Assembly (NCBI GenBank): GCA_963697355.1
Contig: CAVONV010000013.1
Span: 1 to 64,000 of the forward strand
Origin: CAVONV01 sp963697355
GTDB taxonomy: Bacteria; Acidobacteriota; Vicinamibacteria; Marinacidobacterales; DATDRI01
Direction of reading: 5' to 3'
Length of the DNA stretch: 64,000 nucleotides
The translations under genes and the position numbers were made by a program. This document shows, one piece after another, positions 18,165-29,458 of this stretch. The notes beneath the pieces were generated by a model that saw only the letters and a program-made list of their open reading frames with translations, made no database searches and was not told the origin of the DNA. The first letter of the stretch is position 1. Each line of letters begins with the position of its first letter.

Positions 18165-19468
18165 TCAGCCGGGGTGTGACAGATCCCGCCGGCGGACTCG
18201 GGCCGAGAGCTGCTGGCGGATCGTGACGGGTTGTTCGGCCTCACGCTCACCCCAGTCGTAGATCTCGATCGTGCCCGACGCGACGTCGTGCAGTGTGCGT
18301 CGCTCCCTACCCAGCACCATCCCGAGCAGGAACACCGGCAGCAGGATCGAGACCGGTAGGACAACGGCACGGACAACGCCCGGCGACCGTTGGCGACGCC
18401 ACCGTCACGTTGCACGACGGCGACCCAGGATCGCCATGGCCGGCGTGCGACCGAACAGCGCCACGGGAACCCAGAAGTACGCAACGAATGCCGAACCGAC
18501 GGCGAGGACACCGACCGAGCGGGCCCCATCGGAGAGGCGTCGACATCGAGCCAGGCCGACGAAGAAGTAGGCGATCCAGCCGAAGACCGCCTGGAGTCCG
18601 ACGGCTGCGAACACATCGCCGGCGAGGGCGAGCAACCGCGTCACCGCTCCGGCGTAGTGGCCGCTCACCTCGCGACGCTGGAGCTCGTGCTCGCCCGCAG
18701 GCAGGGCCGGGGCGACGACGACGTCCTCGGCGAGTCGCCCGGGGGCGTCGGGTCGGCGCTGGGTTCGCGACGAATGATGCGGCCGACCACGGAGTCGACC
18801 GTCGCGTCCACGCGGCAGGAGCTGGCGACGGACGAGATCGAGTCCGGACACCGCGACGTCCTGGGTCGCCCCGGCGGTGATCTTGGCCATGTCGAGTCGT
18901 TGAGCGATCTCGTTGACGTCGAGGCGGCCGACGAGCGCATCGAGATCCAGCCGTTGAGCGGACCTGGTTGACGTCGAGGCGGCCGACGAGCGCATCGAGA
19001 TCCAGCCGCTGCGCGACCTGGTCCACATCGAGGCGGCCGACGAGCGCATCGAGATCCAGCCGCTGCGCGACCTGCGTCCACGTCGAGGCGGCCGACGAGC
19101 GCATCGAGATCCAGCCGCTGCGCGACCTGGTCCACATCCAGCCGGCCGACGAGCGCATCCAGATCCAGCCGTTCCGCAACCTGGTTCACATCGAGCCGCT
19201 CGATGAGGGCATCCAGATCCAGCCGTTGCGCGATCTGGTTCACATCGAGGCGGCCGATGAGCGCATCCAGATCGAGGCGTTCCGCGATCTCGTTGACGTC
19301 GAGCCGATCGATCAGCGCGTCGAGATCGAGGTCATCTGCGATGACGTTCACGTCGATCGCCTCGACCAGGTCGTTCGTGTCGATCCGGCGAACGACTGCC
19401 GGCGCCACGACGCCGATCGCGCGGCCGATCAGCCCCCTTCGATGGGGCGTGTTCGCGCCATCCGTCAC
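18165..19468 (-). CDS. RDD-domain membrane protein with N-terminal 18-residue tandem repeats (several frameshifts)
   Basis: Start ATG 19468. After about 40 residues comes a run of about eight 18-residue units of the form R-L-D-V-N-x-V-A-x-R-L-D-L-D-A-L-V-G, then a linker, then an RDD membrane domain (SGHYAGAVTRLLALAGDVFAAVGL, VGSAFVAYFWVPVALFGRTPAMAILG and a last membrane segment), ending TGA 18165. Frame changes lie inside the repeats (near 18965 and 19073), in the linker (near 18780) and near 18410. Aspartate-rich leucine repeats before RDD domains are known in actinobacteria, but their function is not. Total about 434 residues. Confidence 0.78.
18890..19385. repeat. 54-bp tandem coding repeats
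   Basis: About eight to nine copies of a 54-bp unit (18 codons) in the RDD gene. The centre (about 18920-19140) is nearly identical between copies, while outer copies differ at several bases. The two frame breaks fall in the most uniform part. It is protein-coding and not a CRISPR array: there are no unique spacers. Confidence 0.85.
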
Positions 19469-19733
19469 GAGCGGCAGCGTAGCCGGAGACCCGGTGCGCG
19501 GCTGCGGGGGGGGGGAGACTCGACACTCTTGCGTCTCGCACGACCGACACAGCGACCCGGAGACGACCGGCAGGGTCCCCGGTCAGGGCGTGGCCGTGGG
19601 AGTCCTGTCGGACCGGCCAGGTACCAGTATCGCTACCCATCCGCTGGGCACGCACGGCGACCACGGCCACGACCGCCAATGCCCGACGACCACGGCGATG
19701 AGGCGGGCCCCACGCTGTCGAGAACGTTTGCCA
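19469..19733. other. gap with 10-G homopolymer; C-terminal region of DUF2157 gene may extend in
   Basis: A run of ten G lies at 19506-19515, an obvious place for length errors. No independent gene is recognised. The minus-strand frame at about 19600-19733 is hydrophobic (IAVVVG then VVAVVAV-like) and could be the last membrane segment of the DUF2157 protein if a further frameshift is present. Confidence 0.4.
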
Positions 19734-20574
19734 TCAGCGACATGATCGCGATGAAGAAGCGCGATCACGCCGAGGGCCACGAGGGGCCACGATCAGGTCG
19801 TCGAGCGCGAATGCGACGATGACAGCGGCCGAGCACGACCGCTGCGATCGCGCCGCGAAGCGCTCGCTCTCCTCCATGAACAGGAACGAGCCGACCATGA
19901 GGCCGATCGCGGCGATGGCCAGCGCGACGACTCGTGGGTGGACGGTGCCGGACGCCGCGACCGATACCGAAACGGCGGACAGCAGCCACGATCGGGGCCA
20001 CGATCCACATCGACAGGTCGGTGAGCGCAACCAGTCCACCACCGGCGAGGATCACGCCAACCCCGGCGGTGAGCAGTTGGAGCGGCCGCTCGAGGTTGCG
20101 CCACAGCCCCGTCCCGATGGCCAGCACGGCGATCCCGATGGTGAAGGGGAACCACGCGGCGTCGACGGGATCGATCTCGTCGACGACCCCGCCCACGGCC
20201 AGGGCGACGCCGCCGGTTCCGATGACCCAGAGGAAGCCGCCGAGGCGTTCGGTCCCGGTCTCGCCCTGCCGCATGACCCAGCTGCCGACGACGAAACCGA
20301 TGATCGCGATCGAAAGGGCGATCGCCCCCTGCCCGAGCAGGCCGAGGTCGCCCCAGTTGGGGCCGATGATGGCGGCGCCGCCTGCGAAGGCGATGACGCT
20401 GCCGAGGTAGCACGCGACCTCGGCCACGACGGTGAGCCGCTGGGGAGCGACGGGTTCGTCAGCGTGCTCGAAGTGCAGGATCGCGTCGCTCTGGCTCGCC
20501 GAGATCAGCCCTGCGCTCTCCCAGTCGGCGACGTGTGCCTGCAGCCACGACTCGTGGCGGTCTTCGACGGGCAT
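19734..20574 (-). CDS. DUF2157 membrane protein (frameshifted, C-terminus uncertain)
   Basis: Start ATG 20574 (MPVEDRHESWLQAHVADWESAGLISASQSDAIL), a DUF2157-type soluble N-terminal segment, then a string of hydrophobic segments (VAEVACYLGSVIAFAGGAAIIG, IALSIAIIGFVVGSWV, VALAVGGVVDEIDP, FTIGIAVLAIGTGLW, LLTAGVGVILAGGGLVAL). Near 19990 the frame changes into further membrane sequence (VVALAIAAIGLMVGSFLFMEESE). The stop could not be fixed with confidence. Function of DUF2157 proteins is unknown. Confidence 0.7.
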
Positions 20575-20743
20575 CGTGGCCTTCCTCTCGTGCGCTACCC
20601 GATTCCTACGCCCGCGCGGGCCGACAGAGCAGGGCCGAAGGTCATCTCGCCACGGGGTGAGTGGCGCATCTCCTCGCCGGTGATGCTCCCGGGACAGGCT
20701 CGCCTGGACGTGTCGCGACCGGCGCACCGATAGCGTCGCCGGG

Positions 20744-22111
20744 TCAGGGCGACGCCGGGAGCTCGACCACGAATCGGGCCCCGCCGCCGGGAGCGTCGTC
20801 GATGCGGATCGCCCCGCCGTGGCGGGTGACGACGTCATGGACGATGGCAAGGCCGAGGCCGATCCCTCCCCGATCACGGGATCGGGCGTCGTCGACGCGG
20901 GCGAACCGATCGAAGACGCGCTCGCGATCCGGCAGTGGCACCCCGGACCCGTCGTCGTCGATGACGAGTGTCGCAACGCCGTCGCGTTCGCGCAGCCCGA
21001 CCGTGACCTGCCCATCGGCATGGCGGACGGCGTTGTCGAACAGGTTGCGCACCATCCGGGTGAGCTGGTCAGCGGTCACCCAGCACCTGCGCGCCCGATA
21101 CACCGGCCAGGTCGATGAGGTGGCCGGCGGCTCGTGCCCGGCGCGCCTCGCGCAGGACCACGTCGTCGAGGTCGACAGGCTCGCGGGCAGCGGACGAGGA
21201 CAGCTCTTCGGCCTGAGCCAGTTGCAGCAGATCCTCGACGAGGCGCTGCATCGCCACCGCCTCGCTCGACACGTTGCGGAGGGTGTCCTCGGAGCCATCG
21301 GTCGTGGGGTGCGCGAGGGCGACCTCGATCTCGCCGCGCATACGGGTGAGCGGACTCCGCAGCTCGTGCGACGCATCGGCCACGAATCGTCGCTGTCGTT
21401 CGGTGGCGTCCTGCAACCGGTCGAGCATTGCGTTCATGGTCACTGCGAGCCTGGCGATCTCGTCGCCGGTGGGCGGCTCGGGCACGCGCCGACCGAGGTC
21501 GGATGCCCGTATGTCGGCGACCTGCCGACGGATCGCCTCGACCGGACGAAGGGTGCGCCCCACCAACCACCACACGAGCGCAGCGAGCAGCGCCACCGCG
21601 AGAGGGACTGCGACCAGTAGCGATGTCGAGAGGATCACGACGCTGTCCTGCAGATCATCGACGTTCTCGGCCACGTACAGGACGGCCGGGCCCGACTCGG
21701 TGACGACCGGTCGGCTCAGCAGCCGGAAGGCGTCGTCCTCGACCGGCAGTTCGTCCGTGGTGCGGACGGTCGGTCGATCCATCGTTGCAGCGACGGTCAG
21801 TGGCGCCGACGCCGGCCAGGTTCGGGGTGGAGGCCGAACACCGTGCCATCGGCGGAGACCAGCTGGGCCAACCGATCCTCGTCGTTGCTGCTCGCGAACT
21901 CCCCGGCCTCGGCGCCCGACCGCTCGAAGCCCGCCACCAACTCATCGGCTCGCAACTCCAGGGTGCGGTCCAGGTTGGCGAGCAGCTCGTGGCGCTGGAC
22001 CACGACGACTCCCACCGCAGTCGCCGACAAGACGATGGCGACCAGCGCCGTCGCCACGCTGGTGATGCGTGCCCGCATCGACAAGCGACGCCATGGCGCG
22101 AGCTCTTTCAC
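20744..22111 (-). CDS. HisKA sensor histidine kinase (two frameshifts)
   Basis: The pieces join to about 455 residues: first membrane segment (SMRARITSVATALVAIVLSATAVGVVVV), an extracytoplasmic sensor of about 130 residues, a second membrane segment (VVILSTSLLVAVPLAVALLAALVWWLVG), HAMP (RPVEAIRRQVADI), H-box ADASHELRSPLTRM with the phosphoacceptor His, N-box VRNLFDNAVRHA, G1 DDDGSGVP and G2 GGIGLGLAI. Frame changes are near 21790 and 21080. The start overlaps the response-regulator stop by four bases. Signal unknown. Confidence 0.88.
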
Positions 22112-22785
22112 CCGGCACTCGCACCGAGGCGGTAGCCCGCGCCGCGGACTGTCTGGATGTCATGACGGTCGAAGGGCTCGTCGACACGTTGGCGCAGGCG
22201 GCGCACGTACACCTCGACGATGTTCGGATCACCGTCGAAGTCGTAGGGCCACACGCCGGCGAGGATCTCGTCCTTGGTGAGCACCTGCCCGGCACGTCGC
22301 ACGAGGAACTCGAGCACGTCGAACTGGCGTGCAGTCAGTGCGATCTCGGTGTCACCCCGCCAGACACGTCTGGCGCCCGGATCGATCCGCAGGTCCCCGA
22401 CCTCGACCGGCGCCGGGGTCCGCCCGGCGGTCCGCCGGAGCAGGGCCCGCACGCGGGAGACGAGCACCGGGAACGAGAACGGCTTGACGAGGTAGTCGTC
22501 GGCGCCGGTGTCGAGTGCCTCGGCCTCGTCGAGATCGCCGTCCTTGGCCGTGAGCATGAGGATGGGCGTCCAGTTCCCGGCGCGCGCAGCTCGCTGCAGA
22601 CCCGGAATCCGCTTCGCCCGGGCAGCATGAGGTCGAGAACGATGAGGTCGTAGGCACCCTCGGTGGCCAGCCACAGACCCTCGTCTCCGTCGTGGCGACA
22701 TCTCGACGGTGAAGCCCTCGGCCTCCAGGCCACGCGCGACCACCGCGGCGATCGCGCGATCGTCCTCGACGAGCAGCAGCTTCAC
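22108..22785 (-). CDS. OmpR-family response regulator (two frameshifts)
   Basis: About 225 residues. The receiver starts KLLLVEDDRAIAAVVARGL, phosphoacceptor Asp is in YDLIVLDLMLPG, Lys in DDYLVKPFSF. The C-terminal winged helix has LTARQFDVLEFLVRRAGQVLTKDEIL and VEVYVRRLRQRVDEPF. GTG at 22785 is the likely start (VKLLLVEDD). Frame changes near 22690 and 22590 lie inside the receiver. It is co-translated with the kinase at 20744. Confidence 0.88.
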   Translation of the reverse strand: MKLLLVEDDRAIAAVVARGLEAEGFTVEMSPRRRRGSVAGHRGCLRPHRSRPHAARAKRIPGLQRAARAGNWTPILMLTAKDGDLDEAEALDTGADDYLVKPFSFPVLVSRVRALLRRTAGRTPAPVEVGDLRIDPGARRVWRGDTEIALTARQFDVLEFLVRRAGQVLTKDEILAGVWPYDFDGDPNIVEVYVRRLRQRVDEPFDRHDIQTVRGAGYRLGASAG

Positions 22786-22931
22786 CGAACCAGGATCCCA
22801 CGCCCCGCTGACCCGAGCTGACCAGGCCTCGACGACCGACGACGCGTGCCGAGTCAGGCGACGGTCAGCGACGTTGTCGCACAGTGGCGTCGTGGGGTCG
22901 ATCAGCGGCCCCCGAGACAGGAGACCCGACC

Positions 22932-23259
22932 ATGCAGAACAAGACACGACGGATCGTCATCGGCACGGCAACCGCAGCGATCGTCATCGGCGCTGCGGGG
23001 GCCGGCGTCGCCATCGCCGCATCCGGAGACGATGCCGAGGCTCCCGATCACCGGCGCCGCACTCGAGCGTGCCAGCGCGGTCGCACTGGATCACACGGGT
23101 GGCGGACAGGTCACCGAGACCGAGGTGGGCGACGAGGACAGCTACTACGAGGTCGAGGTGACTCTGGACGACGGAAGCCAGGTGGACGTGCAACTCGACC
23201 GCGAGTTCAACGTCGTCGGAGCCGACGCCGACGTCGAAGAACCCGGCGACGTGGACTGA
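22932..23259 (+). CDS. small exported PepSY-domain protein (frameshift)
   Basis: About 108 residues. Start ATG 22932; signal peptide or membrane anchor IVIGTATAAIVIGAAGAGVAIAA (residues 8-30). After a frame change near 23040 comes a PepSY-like module: ITGAALERASAVALDHTGGGQVTETEVGDEDSYYEVEVTLDDG followed by VDVQLDREFNVVG. PepSY proteins next to two-component systems often act in the envelope. It is divergent from the response regulator (146-bp gap). Confidence 0.8.
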
Positions 23260-23271
23260 GGGGGAGGCATC

Positions 23272-24080
23272 ATGTCGTTCCCGGACAAGCGCACCGGCGT
23301 CATCGTGGCCGTCGTGGTCGTCGGAGCCCTGGCGGCCGGCTGCGGCAGCGACGGTCCGACCGAGACCGTTTCGTCGGGAGGCGATGACCCGGCGGTGATC
23401 GACCCGGGCGACGGTGGCGACTACGCACCGGTCATCGATCCTGCGGATTTCACCACGACGATCGACAACCAGTACCTGCCCCTGCGACCGGGGGCACGGT
23501 GGGTCTACGAGGTGACGAACGACGAGGGGGAGGTGGAGACCATCACCGTCGAGGTGCTCGACGAGCAACGCGACGTCATGGGCGTCACCACCGTGGTGGT
23601 GCACGATGTCGTTGCCGTCGACGGCGAGATCATCGAGGACACCGACGACTGGTACGCGCAGGATCGCCGCCGGCAACGTCTGGTACTTCGGCGAGGACAC
23701 CGTCGCCTACGAGGACGGCGTCGCCGGACACCGCCGGGTCCTGGGAGGCCGGCGTCGACGGCGCTCTCCCCGGCATCGTCATGCCTGCCGACCCTGCCGT
23801 GACCGGCACCGGTTACCGCCAGGAGTACCTGGCAGGCGAAGCCGAGGACATGGGCGAGGTCATCCGGGTCGGCGAAACCGTGCGCGTCGGCGAGGTCACC
23901 TACGACGACGTGATCGTCACCCGGGACTGGACGCCGCTCGAGCCCGACGTGGTCGAGGAGAAGTACTACGCACCGGGCGTCGGCTTCGTCCAGGAGATCA
24001 AGACCGGCGGCGGGAGCGATGTCGGAGTCCTCGTCGACCACCAGCCCGCGACCCATAGGTCCGACAGGCGTCGCTCGTGA
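23272..24080 (+). CDS. exported lipoprotein of unknown function (two frameshifts)
   Basis: About 269 residues. The signal ends in a lipobox, VVVGALAAGC, with the lipid-accepting Cys at 24. Conserved-looking blocks are ADFTTTIDNQYLPLRPGARWVYEV, VTTVVVHDVVAVDGEIIEDTDDWYAQD, then (new frame) GNVWYFGEDTVAYEDG and (third frame) GSWEAGVDGALPGIVMPADP through EKYYAPGVGFVQEIKTGG. Frame changes near 23668 and 23745. Secreted actinobacterial proteins with this pattern are common and uncharacterised. It follows the PepSY gene by 12 bp, so the pair is an operon. Confidence 0.78.
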
Positions 24081-24190
24081 TGACCTAGGGCCCTGCCGCT
24101 GCGTCCTTGCCGAGCCGAGCATGAGCCCATGGCCCCTCGCAGGGATTGCCGCCCGACCGGATCGCCGAGTCGGGTCCGTCCGGTGAGGTG

Positions 24191-26836
24191 ATGGGCGTGG
24201 AGGAGCGCATCGATGGTTCGCAAGGCTCCGGCAGGGTCGCCGATGCGTTCACAACGGCCGCAGGAGACCCAGCCGGACTCTCGGCCGACCTGGCCGCACG
24301 GCGGTTGGCCGAGTCGGGACCGAACGCACTGCCACCACCGCCGCGCGTACCGGCGTGGCGCCGGCTCGTCCACCAACTGGTGCACTTCTTCGCGATTCTC
24401 CTGTGGGTCGCGGCTGCGCTGGCGCTCCTGGCAGGCATGCCCGAGCTCGCCGTCGCGATCACGGTCGTCGTGCTGCTCAACGCCGCGTTCGCGTTTGCGC
24501 AGGAGCACCGCGCCGACAAGGCGGCGCAGCGCTTGCGTTCTCTCCTGCCGATGCAGGTGTCCGTGCGCCGCGACGGCCGGCGGATCGTCGTCGACGCAAC
24601 CGGGATCGTCGTCGGCGACGTCGTCCTGCTGGAGGCGGGCGACCGGGTGCCGGCTGACGCCACCCTGCTCGTCGCTCACGACCTCACCATGGACACGTCG
24701 CTGCTCACCGGCGAGAGCATCGCCGCCCGCGCCGAGGCAGCCGAACCGGTGTTCGCGGGCACGTTCGTCCTCGAGGGCGAGGCCGAGGCGATGGTCACCG
24801 CCACGGGCGCGCACACCCGCCTCGCCGAGATCGCCCGCCTGACCACGGCGACTCCGGCGCCGCCGAGCCCCCTGGCGATCGAACTGAACCGCCTCGTGCG
24901 AGCCGTGGCGGCCATCGCGTTGGGCATCGGATCGGCGTTCTTCGTCGTGGCCCTGCTCATCGGGGACCCTCTCGCCGACGGCTTCATCCTCGCGGTCGGC
25001 GTCACCGTCGCGCTCGTCCCCGAGGCGCTGCTACCCACCGTCACCCTCGCCCTCGCGTGGGGGGCCGAGCAGATGGCCGACAAACAGGTGCTGGTCCGCC
25101 ACCTCGACGCCGTCGAGTCGCTGGGATCGACCACCTTCATCTGCACCGACAAGACCGGCACGTTGACGCAGAACCAGATGACCGTCGTCGAAGCCTGGAC
25201 CACTGCAGGTGGCGCTACCAGCGCAGACGCCGGGTACGACCCGCGAGGGAGGGTCGAGGTCCCCGACCCGTCGGCCCGCCCCCTGCTCGAGGCAATGGCC
25301 GCCAAGGCGGTGCTGTGCTCGACCGGCGGCATCGCCGAGCACGACGGGCATTGGCGACCGACCGGCGACCCGATGGAGGCAGCGCTCGACGTCTTCGCCC
25401 GGCGTCTGGGAATCGACACCGACGCGCTGCGCGAGGGGCACCACGGCTGGTACGCGCTTTCCCTTCGACACCCATCGGCGACGGATGTCGGTGTGCACCG
25501 CGACCGAGGTCCTCGTCAAGGGCGCTCCCGACGCCGTCCTCCCGCTCTGCACGGACCCGGGCGGCGCCGAGCGGGTCGTCGCCGATCACACCGCCCGAGG
25601 TCTGCGCACTCTGGCGATCGCAGGTCGTCCCCTCGGAGCACACACGCCCGGCACGGCCGCCGAAGCCGAACGCAATCTGACGCTGTGCGGACTCGTGGCG
25701 CTGCAGGACCCTCCCCGTCCCGATGTCGCACCGGCGCTCGCGGCATGCCGGATGGCCGGCCTCAGGGTCGCGATGATCACGGGCGACCACCCGGCCACGG
25801 CCGAGGCGATCGCGACCGCCGTCGGGCTCCGCGTCCCCGACGATCCGGTCCTCGTCGGCGCCGACCTCCCGGTCGACGACGAGATCCTCGCGGCAACCAT
25901 CGACCGTGACGGCATCGTCATCGCCCGCGTCTCTCCCGAGGACAAGCTGCGCATCGCCAAGGCGCTGCGAAGCCGAGGCCATGTCGTCGCGATGACCGGC
26001 GACGGGGTCAACGACGGACCGGCACTGCACGAGGCGGACATCGGTGTCGCCATGGGCACGTCCGGCAGCGACGTCGCCCGGGAGGCCGCAGACCTCGTGC
26101 TGCTCGACGACCACTTCTCCTCCATCGTCGCCGGCATCGAACAGGGCAGAGCCAGCTTCTTGAACATCCGGCGGTTCCTCACGTATCACCTCACCGACAA
26201 CGTGGCGGAGCTGACCCCCTTCTCGTGTGGGCCCTGTCCGGAGGGCGGTTCCCGCTCGCGCTCGGGGTCCTGCAGATCCTCGCGCTCGACATCGGCACCG
26301 ACACCCTGTCCGCCGTCGCGCTCGGCGCCGAACCGCCCTCGGCGAACACCCTGCGCCGGCCCCCGATCGCGGGTCGGCTGCTGAACAGGACCGTGCGGCG
26401 CCGCGCCTTCAGCCTCCTCGGCCCGACCGAGGCGCTGATGACCATGGCTGCCTTCCTCACCGTGTACCTCACCGAGGGCTGGCGCCCCGGCGATGCCTTC
26501 GCGGACGGACCGGCAGCAGCGGCATCGGGCGCTGCCTTCATGGCTGTCGTTCTCGGTCAGGCCGCCAACGCCTACGCATGCCGCAGCGTGACCCGCACTG
26601 CGCCGGCCCTGGGCTGGCTCACCAACCCGCTGCTGGCACCAGCGATCGCGATCGGGATCGTCATCTCACTGACCACCGTGTTCGTCGGCCCCATCGCCGA
26701 CCAACTCGGCCAACGCAACCCGACCGTTGCAGGCTGGCTCGTCGCCGGTGCCACCCCGATCGTCGTGCTCGTCGTCGATGCTGCGGACAAGTTCTTCCGC
26801 GCCCGGCGGTCCGCTCGACAGACGCCTTCGGGATGA
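24191..26836 (+). CDS. P2-type cation-transporting ATPase (two frameshifts)
   Basis: About 881 residues, start ATG 24191. Layout: cation-ATPase N-terminal domain (GLSADLAARRLAESGPNALPPPPR), actuator loop with LLTGES (TGES), phosphorylation motif CTDKTGTLTQNQ, nucleotide domain with VLVKGAPDAVLPL, TGDHPATAEAIA, hinge MTGDGVNDGPAL, and a six-helix C-terminal cation domain. Frame changes near 25465 and 26220. Membrane segment 4 has P-E-A-L-L-P, as in Ca/Na/K-type P2 pumps and unlike heavy-metal P1B pumps. Ion not assignable. Confidence 0.9.
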
Positions 26837-26903
26837 GCCTGGCACCGCTCCGACACAGCTCTGACGGAGCACCGGACGCCGGACGGGAGTCGTCGAGCGA
26901 TGA

Positions 26904-27513
26904 TCAGGGCATCTTCACTACGGCATACCAGACGCGCTCGGCGACCGCCTCGACCGCGTCCGCGGTGCGGGCGAAGCGACGGTAGAGCTCGCGCCTGCCC
27001 ATCTGCTCGCCCAGGTCGGAGCTGCGGAGCAATTCCGGCATGGCCCGTCGGTAGACCCGTTCGACCTTGCGTATCGCGGCGACGGCAGCGTCCGAGTGGG
27101 ACGTCGAATCCTCAGTGCTTGTGCCGAGGGCTGCGATGGCCGCGACGATGTGGCGGTGCCCGGCGACGATCGCGTCGGCCATCGCGGCCATGTGATCGTC
27201 GGGATAGATGGCGATCACTTCCGCCTCGCGAACGATGTTCTTGGCCGCGTTCGAGCACTGCGTCCATCCGTTCGGAGAGTTCGTAGAGATCCTCGGCATC
27301 GAGCGGGGTCGAGAATGCGGCCCGCAGGGCCTGGCGTACGTCCCGCTTGGCGTCATCGGCCCGGTGTTCGGCATCGCGCACCAACTGCGCCTGCGACGTG
27401 TCGCCACCCGACCAACGTGCGAAGGCCTCGAGTCCTTCGAGGGTCACGTCGGCCTGCAAGCGCACCATCGCGAGGAGGTCCGGCATCTCGGGGAGGAACC
27501 AGTGCCGCTTCAT
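26904..27513 (-). CDS. DUF47 / PhoU-like protein (frameshift)
   Basis: About 203 residues. Start ATG 27513 overlaps the PiT gene stop by four bases. An all-helical sequence (WFLPEMPDLLAMVRLQADVTLEGLEAFARW, LVRDAEHRADDAKRDVRQALRAAFSTPLDAEDLYELSERMDAVL, then in the next frame AAKNIVREAEVIAIYPDDHMAAMADAI) is typical of DUF47. The frame change is near 27250. These proteins accompany Pit transporters and are thought to modulate them, as PhoU does with Pst. Confidence 0.88.
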
Positions 27514-28533
27514 GCGAGCCCCTTCCAGGCGAAGAAGAATCCGGCCGCCAGGACGGCAGTCGCGGGGAGCGTGAGAACCCAGGCGAGGAGCATCTCGTCG
27601 ACGAGCGCGCCATCGCACACGCCGCCATGACTGGCCCACGCCGACGCCCACCACCGACGAGGCCACGACGTGGGTCGTGCTGACGGGCGCTCCGACCATG
27701 GCCGATCCGAAGATGGTCGCCGCCGATCCGGTCTGGCTGGCCAGACCATCGAGAGACCGGAGCCGGAAGATCCCGCGTCCGAGGGTCCGGATGATGCGCC
27801 ACCCCCCGAGCGCCGTCCCGAGGGTGAGCGACGCCGCAGCCGCCAGCTTCACCCACAGCGGCACCGCGAAGGTGTCGATGCGGCCGTCGGCGAGGAGCAC
27901 CAGGGTGATGACACCCATCGTCTTCTGGGCATCGTTCGCGCCATGGCTGAGAGCCAGCGCTGCCGAGCTCACCCACTGGGCGTAGCGCAGCGGTGTCGCG
28001 ATCTCACGCCGAGCCCGCCGCAGCCCATGTCTCCCGATGCGCACACTCACCGCGCCCGCCACGGCTCCGATCACCGGCGACACGGCGAGGACGACGAGGA
28101 CCCCGATGACCCCCGACGGTCGCAGCCCGTCCATTCCGCTCCAGTTCACCGCACCGGTTCCGGCGTCGGCGATGGCGGCGCCGACGAGGCCACCGACCAG
28201 TGCGTGACTCGAGCTCGACGGAAGACCTCTCGCCCAGGTGACGAGGTTCCAGGTGAGCGCCGCCGAGAGTGCCGCGGCGACGAGCCGCACGGCGTCGGTT
28301 GCGTCGCGATCGACGATGCCGCCGACGGTGTCGGCCACGGCGGTGCCGAGCAGGATCGGACCGAGAACGTGGAAGATTGCGGCCAGCGCGATCGCTGCGC
28401 CGGGCCGGGCCGCCCGGGTGGCGACGAGCGTTGCGATCGAGTTCGACGAGTCGTGGAATCCGTTGGTGACATCGAAGGCCAGCGCCAGGATCACGATCGT
28501 CACGAGCAGGGCCACGGGGTCGGTCTCCAGCAC
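27510..28533 (-). CDS. PiT-family inorganic phosphate transporter (frameshift)
   Basis: About 341 residues from ATG 28533. The N-terminal repeat has FDVTNGFHDSSNSIATLVATRA, the C-terminal repeat ALSHGANDAQKTMGVI, both PiT signatures. Later GAPVSTTHVVASSVVGVG is another conserved block, then a frame change near 27620 and the final segment LLAWVLTLPATAVLAAGFFFAWKGLA. It imports phosphate with H+ or Na+. It forms an operon with the DUF47 gene. Confidence 0.92.
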
Positions 28534-28654
28534 GGGCGGGACGCACCCGTCCGGGATCGATGGGAACTGCCGACTCTACCGATGGGTGCGGCTGCCGGGC
28601 CGGGCGCTCGTGGTCTCGACGTCTCGGTCCGTCACCGTCGGTTCCCGGGGAGGG

Positions 28655-29299
28655 TCAACCGCATGACCTCCGCGATCGGTCGGCATCCCCCCGCGCACCG
28701 GTGCGCTCGGCGACACGGACACCGGCGTCCCAGCCCGGTGCACGTCCTCTGGGCGGCGGTGAGCCCGCCGCTGCCAGCAGACCTGCCCGGGTCAGGGTCC
28801 AGGAGATCACCGAGTTGGAGTTCCACATGTCGCCGGCGTCGAGCTCGTCACGCCCCCAGACCGGCGCCGGTACCGACGCCACCAGGTCGAGCACCGTCCG
28901 GACGGCCTCGTTGTCGTCGCTGATCCGAACCGGGCTCGCCACCGCGTAGCCGATGTCGGGGATCGTGCCACCGGACCAGCGGCGGACCTCGTAGCGGAAC
29001 ACCCGGAAGCGGCCGAGCAGCCGACTGCCGACCGCGCCACCGGCTACCACGCCACGGGCGACTTCGCCGTCGTCGTCGGGTACCGGCGCCGACTCGACGA
29101 TCGTAGGGGTGCCGTCGAGGTCGGCGACCAGCGCGGCGTGGTAGAGGTCGTGACGCGGGTGCCGACGCACCACGCCGTGCAGGGTCTCGTAGACGCGTCC
29201 GCTGAAGGCCACGACCGGCGTTCCGGCGCCGAGTGGGATCCAATAGAGGTCCAAGCGGCGGTCCGCGGCCTGCATCCGACCGGACGATGCACCCTCCAT
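28655..29299 (-). CDS. conserved hypothetical protein
   Basis: 214 residues from ATG 29299 (29275 is an alternative). Recognisable blocks: RLDLYWIPLGAGTPVVAFSGRVYE, HDLYHAALVADLDG, RWSGGTIPDIGYAVASPVRIS, and WGRDELDAGDMWNSNSVISWTLTRAGL. The pattern resembles a widespread actinobacterial family of unknown function; the H in LYHAAL and the WNSNS stretch recall the permuted NlpC/P60 fold, but the expected catalytic Cys is not evident, so no enzyme call is made. Confidence 0.6.
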   Translation of the reverse strand: MEGASSGRMQAADRRLDLYWIPLGAGTPVVAFSGRVYETLHGVVRRHPRHDLYHAALVADLDGTPTIVESAPVPDDDGEVARGVVAGGAVGSRLLGRFRVFRYEVRRWSGGTIPDIGYAVASPVRISDDNEAVRTVLDLVASVPAPVWGRDELDAGDMWNSNSVISWTLTRAGLLAAAGSPPPRGRAPGWDAGVRVAERTGARGDADRSRRSCG

Positions 29300-29458
29300 G
29301 AGTCGACAGTGTGGCAGGGCACGAGGCACTCCACTCCTCGCCAGCGCCCGCCGGGCGCGCCAGAGCGATCGCCATGATGGCCGTCGCGCCTCGGTGCCCG
29401 CGCCGTGGGTCCCCGTGGCCGTCTTGACCGCAAACCGGCAGCCGGGGAGGATCGAGGT

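Noticed and set aside
18890..19385. CRISPR-like array
   Set aside because: Repeats are contiguous 54-bp coding units with no unique spacers and translate to 18-residue repeats in an RDD protein.
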